NCBI RefSeq assembly: GCF_020731145.1
Contig: NZ_JAJFZN010000004.1
Span: forward strand, 1-64,000
DNA length: 64,000 nucleotides
Direction: 5' to 3'
DNA from: Sneathiella sp. HT1-7
GTDB lineage: Bacteria > Pseudomonadota > Alphaproteobacteria > Sneathiellales > Sneathiellaceae
How positions within the stretch are numbered: position 1 is the first letter of the stretch; each line of letters opens with the position of its first letter. Shown here piece by piece: positions 15,382 to 24,248 of this stretch. Both the position numbers and the translations under genes were made by a program. Under the pieces are notes generated by a model. That model was given only the letters and a program-made list of their open reading frames with translations, ran no database searches and was not told where the DNA came from.

Positions 15382-17103
15382 CTATTGCAGGATTGCGGCG
15401 TCTTTCAGGGCGTTTGAAATTTCTGTCACCGTGACCACCCCGACGAGGTCCGCCGCGGTTTGCGCATTCGGGGCCGTCGATACGAGCGCGATATCGGCTT
15501 TGTTCTGGTCAAGAATTTGCAGTACGTCAATCATACCGTCTGTCTCGGCGACAATGACGTAATTTTCCGGCTTGCCGACAGAGAGAGTTTCCTCTGGACG
15601 GGTCTTATCAACAAAGCGCCGCTCTGTCTTGATGATCCGTCCTTCCCGTGTCCAGACAAAGATACCGGGACTATTGGGTGGAATATCACCCTCCGTCAGG
15701 ACGATAAAGGTACGGGTCATGATATCTTTGACCTTTTTCGCCGCCAGGAACGCAGAATTCATGCCTTCCGGTACCGCATGACCGCGCCGATTAAGCTTAA
15801 GGGTATAGATACTGGCCGGAGATAAATGTCGGCGCACTACATAGGCGGAGGCCGCTGTGAGGATGGTTGGCAAAACAGTGTTGTGGTCGCCTGTCATCTC
15901 CGCCAGCATGACGACGCTGGTAAAAATTGCGCCTGTGGTTGAGCCAATCATCGCTGCCATACCGGCAATCGCGAAGACCGGGATACCAACGTCAAGTACC
16001 GGAAAGATCATATGCATAACACTGCCGAAGGCCGCGCCCAAAGTCGCTCCCATAAATAGCGAGGGTGAGAACACGCCGCCGGAGGCGCCGGAACCGAGCG
16101 TCAGGCAGGTCGCAATCATTTTCAGGACGAACAACAGCAGCAGGAACCACGGATCAGAGAGGGCATTTGTCAGGACATCCAGAATGGTCGCATAGCCAAC
16201 GCCCTGCACATAGAAATGCCCGGCATAAAGCTGCATAAGATAGATCATCACCCCGACCAGCCCCATACCCAGCATATGGCGGCTGTAATAATTGCCGGGC
16301 ATGGCGTCGAATTTGTCTTCTGCCCAATAGATAGCCCGCACGAAGACCGTGGCCGCAACACCGCAAATGAGGCCGAACGGCAGGAACAGGATCAGGCCCC
16401 AGTTTGCGCCAATCCCGAATTCAGGGATCTGTAACGCGGGCACATCGAAGCTTGGGGTCATACTCAGAAGTTGTCGCCCGATATAGGTGGCCAAAATTGT
16501 CGATGTGACGACAAGAAAAATACTCTGTGCGCTGACGGATACCAGCAACAGTTCGACCGCAAACAATATGCCGCCAAGTGGCGCGTTGAAGGTAGCGGCA
16601 ATTCCGGCGCCGGCCCCCGCCGCTACGAGGATAACCCGCTGATGCGCAGGCATGGAAACCCAGCTTCCCATCATAGAGCCGAAGGTGGCGCCAATCTGGA
16701 TGATAGGCCCCTCCCGTCCGATGGCACCGCCGCTGCCGATGGAGAGGGCGGACGCGATGGATTTCACGACCACGACAACGGGCCGGATATGTCCGCCGTT
16801 ATAATAGATTGCGTCCATTACCTCAGGCACGCCATGACCCTTGGCCTCCGGCGCGAAGGTCTTGACCAGCCAGGCGACGCCGACCGCGCCAACCACAGGC
16901 ACAAGAATGACCCACGCGCCCCAAATATCTGTGGCGGTGTGAATATTGGCGTCATAATGGAAATCGAATTTCTGCAAAAAGAGGAGATTGTGGAAAAAGC
17001 CGATCAACAGCCGGAAAATCCATGCCCCGATACCGGCGATAACCCCGACAAAGATAGCAAGCACACATAACAGCACAATGCTGCGATTTTCAGTATCCGG
17101 CAT
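15382..17103 (-). CDS. ClC family chloride channel/transporter with CBS region
   Basis: This 573-residue protein has the ClC membrane domain: GSGGAIGREGPIIQIGA (the selectivity GREGP), GSGASGGVFSPSLFMGA and about ten hydrophobic helices. A cytoplasmic tail of about 130 residues from KVKDIMTRTF onward has the CBS-pair pattern. It conducts or exchanges Cl- across the inner membrane. The gating glutamate is present in GREGP. The ATG at 17103 has AGGGAAG upstream. It converges with the FMN gene with only 2 bp between stops. Confidence 0.93.
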   Translation of the reverse strand: MPDTENRSIVLLCVLAIFVGVIAGIGAWIFRLLIGFFHNLLFLQKFDFHYDANIHTATDIWGAWVILVPVVGAVGVAWLVKTFAPEAKGHGVPEVMDAIYYNGGHIRPVVVVVKSIASALSIGSGGAIGREGPIIQIGATFGSMMGSWVSMPAHQRVILVAAGAGAGIAATFNAPLGGILFAVELLLVSVSAQSIFLVVTSTILATYIGRQLLSMTPSFDVPALQIPEFGIGANWGLILFLPFGLICGVAATVFVRAIYWAEDKFDAMPGNYYSRHMLGMGLVGVMIYLMQLYAGHFYVQGVGYATILDVLTNALSDPWFLLLLFVLKMIATCLTLGSGASGGVFSPSLFMGATLGAAFGSVMHMIFPVLDVGIPVFAIAGMAAMIGSTTGAIFTSVVMLAEMTGDHNTVLPTILTAASAYVVRRHLSPASIYTLKLNRRGHAVPEGMNSAFLAAKKVKDIMTRTFIVLTEGDIPPNSPGIFVWTREGRIIKTERRFVDKTRPEETLSVGKPENYVIVAETDGMIDVLQILDQNKADIALVSTAPNAQTAADLVGVVTVTEISNALKDAAILQ

Positions 17104-17271
17104 TTACTTCCCTTAAATATACATAATGGCGGCCATCATAGGGATTTTAACATAGGGATAAAGTGTTTAAAGGGCCCTAATTTTGGATGCTGGTTTAAAT
17201 TTTCCTCTTTCTGTTGAAATTTGTCTCTGTTCCCCCTCATTATGAGGGTCCTTGATTGAGGAGAAAACCAG

Positions 17272-18261
17272 ATGTCCGAGCCCTTACCGTCCTGGCGCAA
17301 TGCGAATGTTCCGAACCCTATCCGGAGCGAGATGGAGACCTTGCGCCAAAAGCTCGATCTCGATGTACCGGCAAAAAGGGACGTGAGCCGCAATCTGCTG
17401 ATCGCGACCTGGAATATCAAGGCCTTTTCCTCCCTCACCGAGAAATGGCTGGCCGGCGATGATGACATTCCGAAACGGGATTATCGCGGCCTCTGGGCGA
17501 TTACCGAAATTATCTCGCGCTTTGATGTCATAGCCCTTCAGGAGATAAAGGGTGACTTAAAAGCACTTCGCACCATGATGAAGACACTGGGTCCGAATTG
17601 GCAATTTCTGATGACGGATGTCACCCGTGGCGACGCGGGGAATAGCGAGCGCATGGGCTTTATCTTCGATAGCCGTCGGGTGCAGCTTTCCGGGCTCGCC
17701 GGTGAACTTGTCATCCCCGAAGATGGTGTCATCGGGAGTGGCGCATTGCAGCGCCAGTTCGCCCGCACGCCCTATGCGGTCAGCTTCATTGCGGGCAAGG
17801 ATACCTTTATCCTGACTACGCTGCATGTCGATTTTGGCGCGAATTCAGCGGGCCGTATCCCGGAGCTGACAGGCATAGCCGAATGGCTCTATGAATGGGC
17901 GGGGCAGGCAAATTCCTACGGACAGAATTTTATCGCCCTCGGTGATTTTAACATCGACCGCCATGGCGATGCACTTTGGCAGGCGTTTACGAGCAGCGGT
18001 CTGACCGTTCCGCCTGAGCTTCATGGCGTAAAGCGCTCCATTTTCGCGAAAGATAACGATCCGCAACTTAAGAAATATTATGACCAGGTTGCCTGGTTTG
18101 AAAGTGGCGGCAAGCGGAAGCTTAATCTCGACTATGTGACGGCAGGCAGTTTTGATTTCGTGCCGTTGATCTATACCGAGACAGATTTCACCAACGCCAC
18201 GAAACAGCACCGCCTGTCCGATCACTACCCGCTCTGGGCGGAGTTCAACTGCCGGAGTTAG
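17272..18261 (+). CDS. Endonuclease/exonuclease/phosphatase family protein
   Basis: This 329-residue protein has the EEP fold: ATWNIKAFS (first Asn), ALQEIKGD (metal Glu), TTLHVDFG, LGDFNIDRHGD (Asp/Asn pair) and the terminal LSDHYPLWAEF with the catalytic His. No signal peptide is visible, so it is probably cytoplasmic. It may cleave nucleic acid or a phosphodiester. The substrate cannot be told. GAGGAG precedes the ATG at 17272. It is monocistronic, convergent with the aldo/keto reductase gene 3 bp away. Confidence 0.9.
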   Translation: MSEPLPSWRNANVPNPIRSEMETLRQKLDLDVPAKRDVSRNLLIATWNIKAFSSLTEKWLAGDDDIPKRDYRGLWAITEIISRFDVIALQEIKGDLKALRTMMKTLGPNWQFLMTDVTRGDAGNSERMGFIFDSRRVQLSGLAGELVIPEDGVIGSGALQRQFARTPYAVSFIAGKDTFILTTLHVDFGANSAGRIPELTGIAEWLYEWAGQANSYGQNFIALGDFNIDRHGDALWQAFTSSGLTVPPELHGVKRSIFAKDNDPQLKKYYDQVAWFESGGKRKLNLDYVTAGSFDFVPLIYTETDFTNATKQHRLSDHYPLWAEFNCRS

Positions 18262-18264
18262 CGG

Positions 18265-19257
18265 CTAACCGTAAACAGCAGTCCCCCAGAGCTGGTTATG
18301 GGTATAGCGGGCGCCATGAGCGAAACCGACGGGGAGGATTTTCTCAATCTCCGCCAGATCAGACGCCGTGAGATTCATGGCATCCGCCTCTGCGCATTCC
18401 TGCAAGTGATCCGCACTTCTTGTGCCAGGGATCGGGACCATATCGCCATCCAGCGCGAGTACCCAGGCAATAGCGAGGGTGGCAGGCGTAACGCCCTTAT
18501 CCGCGGCCATGGCGTTGAAAGGTTCAAGTGCCTTCATGTTGTAGGTGAAGTTCGGCTCGATAAAGCGGGGATTGTTCTTCCTGAAATCCGTGTCCTTGAA
18601 GGTCGATGGGTCGAGAGGTTTCTGGCTGAAGATGCCGCGTCCGACGGGAGAGAAGGGAACGAAGGTGACCCCGAGTTCCTGACAGGCCTGCACCATGCCA
18701 AGTTCGGGCATCCGGGTCCAGAGGGAGTATTCGCTCTGTACGGCCATGACCGGATGCACCGCATGAGCACGGCGAAGGGTGGTCGGTGCAATCTCTGAAA
18801 AGCCGAAACCGCCGATCTTGCCTTCCTTCTTGAACTTGACGAGCGTTTCAACCACTTCTTCAACCGGGCGGGTCTGGTCCTGCCGATGGATATAGTAGAG
18901 TTCAACATGTTCGACACCAAGGCGCTTGAGCGATTTCTCAAGTTCACCGCGTAAGTAGTCTTCACTATTGTCAAATGTGCGTTCCGTAGCGCCGGGTTCA
19001 CGTTTGATGCCGCCCTTGGTCGCAATCTTGAAGAAGTTCGGATGGTCCTTGATGAAGGCGCCGATAACCTCTTCCGACTTACCCGCACCATAGACATTCG
19101 AGGTGTCGAGAAAATCAACCCCGAGATCCATGGCTTTCGCCAGCGTCGCATGGCTTTCCTTGATGTCAGTTGCCCCGTAAAAACCTGCAAAACTCATACA
19201 GCCAAGGCCAACAGCCCCCACCATCAATCCGTCACTTCCAAGCGGTCGCTTCTGCAT
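18265..19257 (-). CDS. Aldo/keto reductase
   Basis: This 330-residue TIM-barrel oxidoreductase has the AKR tetrad: Asp in FLDTSNVYGAG, Tyr in the same segment, Lys in KIATKGG, and His in YYIHRQD. The NADPH-binding end includes IPGTRSADHLQE. It matches the AKR13/YajO-like group that reduces aldehydes and ketones. The natural substrate is unknown. Its promoter faces the divergent DsbA-like isomerase gene across 105 bp containing the inverted repeat TTTTTTATCC/GGATAAAAAA (19287-19296, 19331-19340). Confidence 0.93.
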   Translation of the reverse strand: MQKRPLGSDGLMVGAVGLGCMSFAGFYGATDIKESHATLAKAMDLGVDFLDTSNVYGAGKSEEVIGAFIKDHPNFFKIATKGGIKREPGATERTFDNSEDYLRGELEKSLKRLGVEHVELYYIHRQDQTRPVEEVVETLVKFKKEGKIGGFGFSEIAPTTLRRAHAVHPVMAVQSEYSLWTRMPELGMVQACQELGVTFVPFSPVGRGIFSQKPLDPSTFKDTDFRKNNPRFIEPNFTYNMKALEPFNAMAADKGVTPATLAIAWVLALDGDMVPIPGTRSADHLQECAEADAMNLTASDLAEIEKILPVGFAHGARYTHNQLWGTAVYG

Positions 19258-19362
19258 ATAACAACTTCCTTTTTTTCAGCGTCTTGTTTTTTATCCAATA
19301 ATGTTACTATGTTAGGATCACGGCGCAAGCGGATAAAAAAATAAATAGAAGGGACCGACCCC

Positions 19363-19971
19363 ATGCATAAACTTGAATTTTTCTTTGATTGTTCCAGCCC
19401 CTGGACGTATCTGGCTTTTGAAAGCCTACAGCAAATGCTGACGCGCCATCCTGATCTTGAGGTAGCCTATCGGCCATTTCTGGTGGGGGGCGTATTCAAT
19501 ACGGTAAACCCTTCGGTTTATGCATCGCGAGAGAACCCGGTGATCCCGAAGCAGCGTTATGGCAAGAAGGACCTGCAAGACTGGGCCGAGTATGTTGGCA
19601 TCAAGATCATTCCGGCATCCGATCTGAAGGTTTTCCCCGTCAATAGCGTGAAAGCCATGCGTGGCGCTTTCGTCGCGATAGAGGAGGATTGCCTCGTTCC
19701 TTATGCCCGCCGGGTGTTTGAACGCTATTGGAGCGAGGGCGCAGATATTTCTCAGGAAGAGGAGTTGAACGGTATTATTGCCAATGTCGGGCTCGACAAG
19801 TTCGAATTCTACGACAAGATCAATGACCAAAAATACAAGGATATGCTGAAGGACAATACCACGGAAGTGATCGAGCGCGGCGGCTACGGCACGCCGACCA
19901 TGTTCCTTGACGGCACGGATATGTATTTCGGCAATGATCGGTTCCCGCTTATTGAAGCGAAACTAAAATAA
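19363..19971 (+). CDS. DsbA-fold 2-hydroxychromene-2-carboxylate isomerase family protein
   Basis: This 202-residue protein has a thioredoxin fold of the kappa-GST/HCCA isomerase type: FFFDCSSPWTYLAFE with the glutathione-activating Ser, and a C-terminal GGYGTPTMFLDG cis-Pro loop with helix insertion. It is expected to be a glutathione-dependent isomerase or transferase in the cytoplasm. It leads a three-gene run with a second glutathione transferase (26 bp downstream) and a YqaA-like protein, which supports a detoxification role. No naphthalene-degradation genes are nearby, so the HCCA name describes the family only. Confidence 0.88.
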   Translation: MHKLEFFFDCSSPWTYLAFESLQQMLTRHPDLEVAYRPFLVGGVFNTVNPSVYASRENPVIPKQRYGKKDLQDWAEYVGIKIIPASDLKVFPVNSVKAMRGAFVAIEEDCLVPYARRVFERYWSEGADISQEEELNGIIANVGLDKFEFYDKINDQKYKDMLKDNTTEVIERGGYGTPTMFLDGTDMYFGNDRFPLIEAKLK

Positions 19972-19996
19972 TAATAAAGATATATAAGGTATTAAA

Positions 19997-20695
19997 ATGA
20001 TTGATCTTTATTACTGGCCCACACCGAACGGCTGGAAAATTTCCATCGCGCTTGAAGAAATGGGCATCGACTACCGCGTCGTCCCGGTGAATATCGGGAA
20101 GGGTGAACAGTTCGAGCCGGATTTCCTTAAAATCAGCCCGAACAACCGCATGCCCGCCATCATCGATCAGGACCCGGCCGACGGTGGGGAACCGATTTCT
20201 GTCTTTGAGACCGGTGCGATCCTGATCTATCTCGCGGAGAAGACGGGCAAATTCATGCCAAGTGATATTCGGGGCCGCAAGGAAGTGATTGAATGGGTAA
20301 TGTGGCAGATGGGCGGTCTTGGCCCAATGCTCGGCCAGAACGGGCATTTCAAGTTCTATGCGCCTGAACAAATCCCTTACGCGCAGGAACGCTACTCAAC
20401 GGAGGCACTCCGGCTTTTTGACGTGCTGAATACCCGGCTGGAAGGGCGGGATTATATCTGCGGGGAGTATTCCATCGCCGATATGGCCTGCTGGCCCTGG
20501 ATCATTACCTATAAGCGGCAGGAGATTGACCTCGGCGAGTTTCCCAATATCCGCCGTTGGTATGACACCCTGAAATCCCGGCCTGCCCTCCGGCGGGGGT
20601 ATGAAGTCGGCAAGGATATCAGCAAACCAATTGGAAAATGGAGCGAGGAATCGCGAAAACATCTGACAGCGCAGCGGCAACCAGCCAAATCGTAA
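19997..20695 (+). CDS. Glutathione S-transferase (YfcG/Ure2-like)
   Basis: This 232-residue protein has an N-terminal thioredoxin-like domain (IDLYYWPTPNGWKISIALEEM, NNRMPAI cis-Pro and the VFETGAILIYLAEKTG glutathione site). The helical C-terminal domain has SIADMACWPW. The Thr-Pro-Asn-Gly motif near residues 9-12 matches YfcG/YghU-type disulfide-bond oxidoreductases, which use glutathione without a catalytic cysteine. It is part of the isomerase-GST-YqaA run, with the next gene 10 bp away. Confidence 0.92.
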   Translation: MIDLYYWPTPNGWKISIALEEMGIDYRVVPVNIGKGEQFEPDFLKISPNNRMPAIIDQDPADGGEPISVFETGAILIYLAEKTGKFMPSDIRGRKEVIEWVMWQMGGLGPMLGQNGHFKFYAPEQIPYAQERYSTEALRLFDVLNTRLEGRDYICGEYSIADMACWPWIITYKRQEIDLGEFPNIRRWYDTLKSRPALRRGYEVGKDISKPIGKWSEESRKHLTAQRQPAKS

Positions 20696-20705
20696 TTTTA
20701 ACTGA

Positions 20706-21146
20706 ATGAGCGATTTGACCGCTTATGTGAGCCTGTTTTTCAGCGCTTTACTCTCGGCAACGATCCTGCCCGGCACGTCAGAGGCGGCAATGGTGCTGCT
20801 CCTGAATGAAGGACAGGGCCTGCCCGTCCTGTTGTTTACCGTTGCGGTGATCGGGAATGTGTTGGGATCGGTCGTGAACTGGATTCTTGGCCGGTACTTC
20901 ACTCATTTCAAGGACAGGAAATGGTTCCCGCTGAAAGAGAAACAATATGATCGGGCGGTGGGGTGGTTCGACCATTATGGGAAATGGACGTTGCTGCTTT
21001 CCTGGGCGCCGTTCTTTGGTGACCCGCTGACCATCGTCGCCGGGGCCATGAGGGTGCATTTTGGTTTTTTCTTGCTGCTGGTGACCCTCGGTAAGGCAGC
21101 GCGTTACCTGTTCGTTGTTCAGGCCGCGCTTGCCGTACTGGAATAG
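20706..21146 (+). CDS. YqaA family inner-membrane protein (SNARE/VTT-like)
   Basis: This 146-residue protein has four hydrophobic segments and the DedA/VTT-related pattern: LPGTSEAAMVLLL, GNVLGSVVNWILGRY, and WAPFFGDPLTIVAGAMRVHFGFFLLLVTLGKAARYL. VTT/DedA relatives scramble or transport lipids or small solutes. The exact function of YqaA is unknown. It is translationally coupled to the GST gene, 10 bp apart. Its stop meets the convergent SH3-protein stop end to end (21146/21147). Confidence 0.88.
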   Translation: MSDLTAYVSLFFSALLSATILPGTSEAAMVLLLNEGQGLPVLLFTVAVIGNVLGSVVNWILGRYFTHFKDRKWFPLKEKQYDRAVGWFDHYGKWTLLLSWAPFFGDPLTIVAGAMRVHFGFFLLLVTLGKAARYLFVVQAALAVLE

Positions 21147-21530
21147 TTAGTCTGCGCCGTCAGCTTCGAGATACTGACCGGCCGTCCAGCCAACCATACC
21201 ATTATACTGGATATTGCACCATTTACGTCGAGTCTCAACCTTGCGAATGGCGGTTGTTGAATTGCGCCATTCAAGATAGGGCATACCGACATGGCAGCCC
21301 AGATTGACAATGCCGTCAGTTTGGGCGGGCAGGGAACCTATCTTTTTACCCTTGAGAGACGGGTCTTTTCGAACATTTAGTGTGGCCCCTGGCTTCATAT
21401 TGACCTTGAAATAATCGGGATTATCAATTTCAGCGTTCGCCGTGGAGGCGAGGGGGGCAATCGCGACACTTAGGCCGGCGGCCATAACGCTGATACGCAG
21501 GGCAGTTTTAACGGTAGAGATCGCTTTCAT
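21147..21530 (-). CDS. Secreted SH3b-domain protein
   Basis: From the ATG at 21530 this is a 127-residue protein with a clear Sec signal peptide (KAISTVKTALRISVMAAGLSVAI, cleavage after ANA near residue 33). A single bacterial SH3 domain follows: LNVRKDPSLKGKKIGSLPA at the start and KWCNIQYNGMVGWTAGQYLE at the end, with two cysteines (LGCHVG, KWCNI) able to form a disulfide. A longer frame from 21572 would bury the signal peptide behind 14 residues and is less likely. The periplasmic protein may bind cell wall or a protein partner. Confidence 0.85.
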   Translation of the reverse strand: MKAISTVKTALRISVMAAGLSVAIAPLASTANAEIDNPDYFKVNMKPGATLNVRKDPSLKGKKIGSLPAQTDGIVNLGCHVGMPYLEWRNSTTAIRKVETRRKWCNIQYNGMVGWTAGQYLEADGAD

Positions 21531-21572
21531 CGCAACAAATGCATCCTGTTTATGGCTCACAACACACCTCAT

Positions 21573-22016
21573 CAGATTATTAATCTAAATTGACATTCCC
21601 CGATGATCAACAAAAGTTATTAAAAAACGGTTGTTAATAAAGGTTAACAATTTGTGAAATTAGGTTGGGCTGAGTTTATTATGATATTTTACACAGATTT
21701 TTCCTGCAAAAAAATTTGCTTGGCGTGATCCTTTGAGACCAGAAATTTCCGCGCTATGAATTAACCATATTATGCGCCGGACCGGTAAGGTCCGGATTCT
21801 ATAAGGGAATTTACCCGCCGAATGGTGATATTTACATATATTTAATTATAGATTCAAAGATGGATACTAATGCATTGATTTTTATTAAAAATTTTTTCTA
21901 TTATTTTTTCAACATATCCCCCGAATGAGGTATGAAAATCCTAATCTCCTCCGATATTGTTTTCACACTCATAGTCTGCCGGCCGTCTTCTGTTGTAAGG
22001 CTGACCGACGAATATT
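21573..22016. other. A+T-rich intergenic region
   Basis: About 440 bp without a gene. It contains a hairpin CCGGACC-GGTAA-GGTCCGG (21777-21795) without a T-run, a GTTGTTAATAAAGGTTAAC partial repeat near 21630, and long A/T runs before the next gene. It probably carries promoters for the flanking genes. I see no RNA gene. Confidence 0.4.
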
Positions 22017-22571
22017 ATGGATAGAAAAATGTCAGTGAATGAGATTGGCGAGGAGATTGTTTTTTCGGATGATGAAAGCGATACGCTTTTCATTTCTGCC
22101 GGAAAACATGACCTTGAGGCCTTCGAAAATATTAAGAATTTTTCTCATATGCTCGGGAATGAGGGCGAAGAATTCATTGCGTTTGCGTCTCTGGCTGGCT
22201 CAGAACCTGGGGATATGGACAACTTCGTCTATGCCGAGGAAGATACTTTCGATCTTGATCTGGTTCTGGCCACTACCACAGCGGAGGACGCGCCTCGGTC
22301 GTCACTTTCTATCAATGAGGCCCTGCCGGAAATTGCGGAAAGCAGCATAGATCTTGATCAACTTTTCGACATTATGCAGATTAATGCTGTGCTGTCTTTC
22401 TCTGAAACTGTTGATCTTGAATTAAGCGCGCCTGATGCGGTTGCTGATTCCGCACGGGAGATGGCTCTGCTGGATAGCTCTGCCCTTCCTGTATCGTTTC
22501 TCGACAGTCTTGATCCTTGTGCCGGGGTTGAAGATCTTTTCAAAAAACTGGTTCTTGCCGAAGAAAGCTAA
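22017..22571 (+). CDS. Acidic protein of unknown function
   Basis: This 184-residue protein is unusually acidic, with many Asp and Glu and few Lys or Arg. It has no signal peptide and no membrane segment. The text EEIVFSDDESDTLFIS near the start and repeated SxDLDLxL/SIDLDQLF runs suggest amphipathic helices. One cysteine occurs (DPCAGVEDLF). It could start at 22017 or at the ATG 12 bp later; ribosome sites are weak for both. I recognise no family. It stands alone with A+T-rich DNA upstream and the acyl-CoA ligase 104 bp downstream. It may be an anti-sigma-like, DNA-mimic or lineage-specific protein, but there is no evidence for any of these. Confidence 0.6.
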   Translation: MDRKMSVNEIGEEIVFSDDESDTLFISAGKHDLEAFENIKNFSHMLGNEGEEFIAFASLAGSEPGDMDNFVYAEEDTFDLDLVLATTTAEDAPRSSLSINEALPEIAESSIDLDQLFDIMQINAVLSFSETVDLELSAPDAVADSAREMALLDSSALPVSFLDSLDPCAGVEDLFKKLVLAEES

Positions 22572-22675
22572 GTCATCACATATTTCTTGCGATGATATGA
22601 TGACGACATAGGCTTTGACGCGGCCCGTCGTTCGGCTATCATCCCCTAAACTAGAATAAAAAGAATGGGGGAAAG

Positions 22676-24223
22676 ATGACCACGATCGACGATACCAATA
22701 TATTCCTGCCCGACCTTTGGTCCACTCACGCTACCTTCAGTCCGGATAAAGATGCCCTGATTTGCGGAAACGAGCGGCGGAGCTGGGGCAATTTCGACAA
22801 GAATATGAGCCGGATTGCCAATGCGCTGATTAATCGGAACATCGGGCAGGGGGATAAGGTCGCCGTACTGGTCAGCAATAATATCGAGGCGGTGGAGATC
22901 ATCTTCGGCGTCACGCGGGCCGGGGCTTGCGTAGTGCCATTGAGCGGGTTGTTGACGGCAGAACAGCTCGCCGTGCTGATCGATGATTGCGATGCGAGCC
23001 TTCTGATAGCCACCGAGAGCTATCTTGAACGCATCACGGATATCCGGGAGCGGCTCAAGAAGATTCCGGCGAAGAATTTTATCGCCGCGGATTTTACCGC
23101 CGATGGCTGGGTTGGCTTTGAGAGTTTTCTCGGCGACGCCTCCGATGCGATGCCAACGGTTGATTATCGCCTGGAGGATGATTTCAATATCATCTACAGC
23201 TCTGGCACGACGGGCCTGCCCAAGGGAATTGTCCAGACCCATCGCGCACGTCAGCACTGGTCCTACAGCAATGCGCTTGAGCTTCGCTTTCACAGAAATG
23301 CGGTGGCAATGACCACAACCTCGCTTTACTCGAATGGCACCTGGCTTATGATGCTGCCGATCCTGTTCCTGGGTGGTACGCTTGTCATCATGCCGGAATT
23401 CAGCCCGGAGGCATTTCTGGAAACAGCGGTCACCTACAAGATCACCCATACCTTTATGGTTCCGACACAATTCATCGTCACGCTGGATCACCCAAAATTT
23501 GATGACTATGACCTGAGTTCCCTGGAGTCGGTCCTCTGCGCGGGATCACCACTCCGGCCCGATACAAAGGCGGAAGTGTTGAAGCGCCTGACTCCGAACT
23601 TGACCGAGCTTTATGGCTGTTCCGAGGGCTTCGGGTCCATGTGTCACCCTGATATGCATGCGATCAAGCCTGGAAGTGTCGGCAAGCCCGTGTTGGGCTT
23701 TGATCTGAAAATTTTCGATGATGATGGCAATGAACTACCCCGTGATGAGGTTGGGGAGATTTGCGGATATGGCGCGGGCATGATGAAAGAATACTACAAG
23801 CGCGATGACCTGAGTGAGGCAATTGTCGTCCGTGACAGTCACGGGCGCAGCTTTCTCCGCTCCGGCGATATCGGCCGCATCGACAAGGACGGGTATCTCT
23901 ATATCATGGACCGCAAGAAGGACATGATTATCTCCGGCGGTTTCAATATCTTCCCTGCGGATATCGAGGCGATAGTCGGCGAGCATCCGGATGTTCTGGA
24001 TGTGACGGTGATCGGCGTGCCCCATGAAAAATGGGGAGAAACGCCGCTCGCGCTTCTTATTGGGCGGGACGGGGTTGAAGATACGGTGGAAATAGTTAAA
24101 TGGGCCAATGACCGGCTCGCCAAGAGCCAACGCATCATCGGGGCGGAATTGCTTGCGGAGTTCCCGCGCAACGCGCTTGGCAAGGTTGTAAAACGCGAAC
24201 TCAGGGATCCCTACTGGGAATAA
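22676..24223 (+). CDS. Acyl-CoA synthetase / AMP-dependent ligase
   Basis: This 515-residue member of the ANL superfamily activates a carboxylic acid as acyl-AMP and passes it to CoA. Visible are the P-loop YSSGTTGLPKG (A3), YGCSEGFG (A5), RSGDIGRIDKDGYLYIMDRKKDMI (A7-A8 with hinge Asp) and the catalytic Lys in ALGKVVKRE (A10). It resembles medium/long-chain or aromatic CoA ligases. The substrate is unknown. The hydrolase-OsmC fusion gene follows after 25 bp, so the two may share a transcript. Confidence 0.93.
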   Translation: MTTIDDTNIFLPDLWSTHATFSPDKDALICGNERRSWGNFDKNMSRIANALINRNIGQGDKVAVLVSNNIEAVEIIFGVTRAGACVVPLSGLLTAEQLAVLIDDCDASLLIATESYLERITDIRERLKKIPAKNFIAADFTADGWVGFESFLGDASDAMPTVDYRLEDDFNIIYSSGTTGLPKGIVQTHRARQHWSYSNALELRFHRNAVAMTTTSLYSNGTWLMMLPILFLGGTLVIMPEFSPEAFLETAVTYKITHTFMVPTQFIVTLDHPKFDDYDLSSLESVLCAGSPLRPDTKAEVLKRLTPNLTELYGCSEGFGSMCHPDMHAIKPGSVGKPVLGFDLKIFDDDGNELPRDEVGEICGYGAGMMKEYYKRDDLSEAIVVRDSHGRSFLRSGDIGRIDKDGYLYIMDRKKDMIISGGFNIFPADIEAIVGEHPDVLDVTVIGVPHEKWGETPLALLIGRDGVEDTVEIVKWANDRLAKSQRIIGAELLAEFPRNALGKVVKRELRDPYWE

Positions 24224-24248
24224 CCCGAACAAAAGAAGGAAGAGGCAA

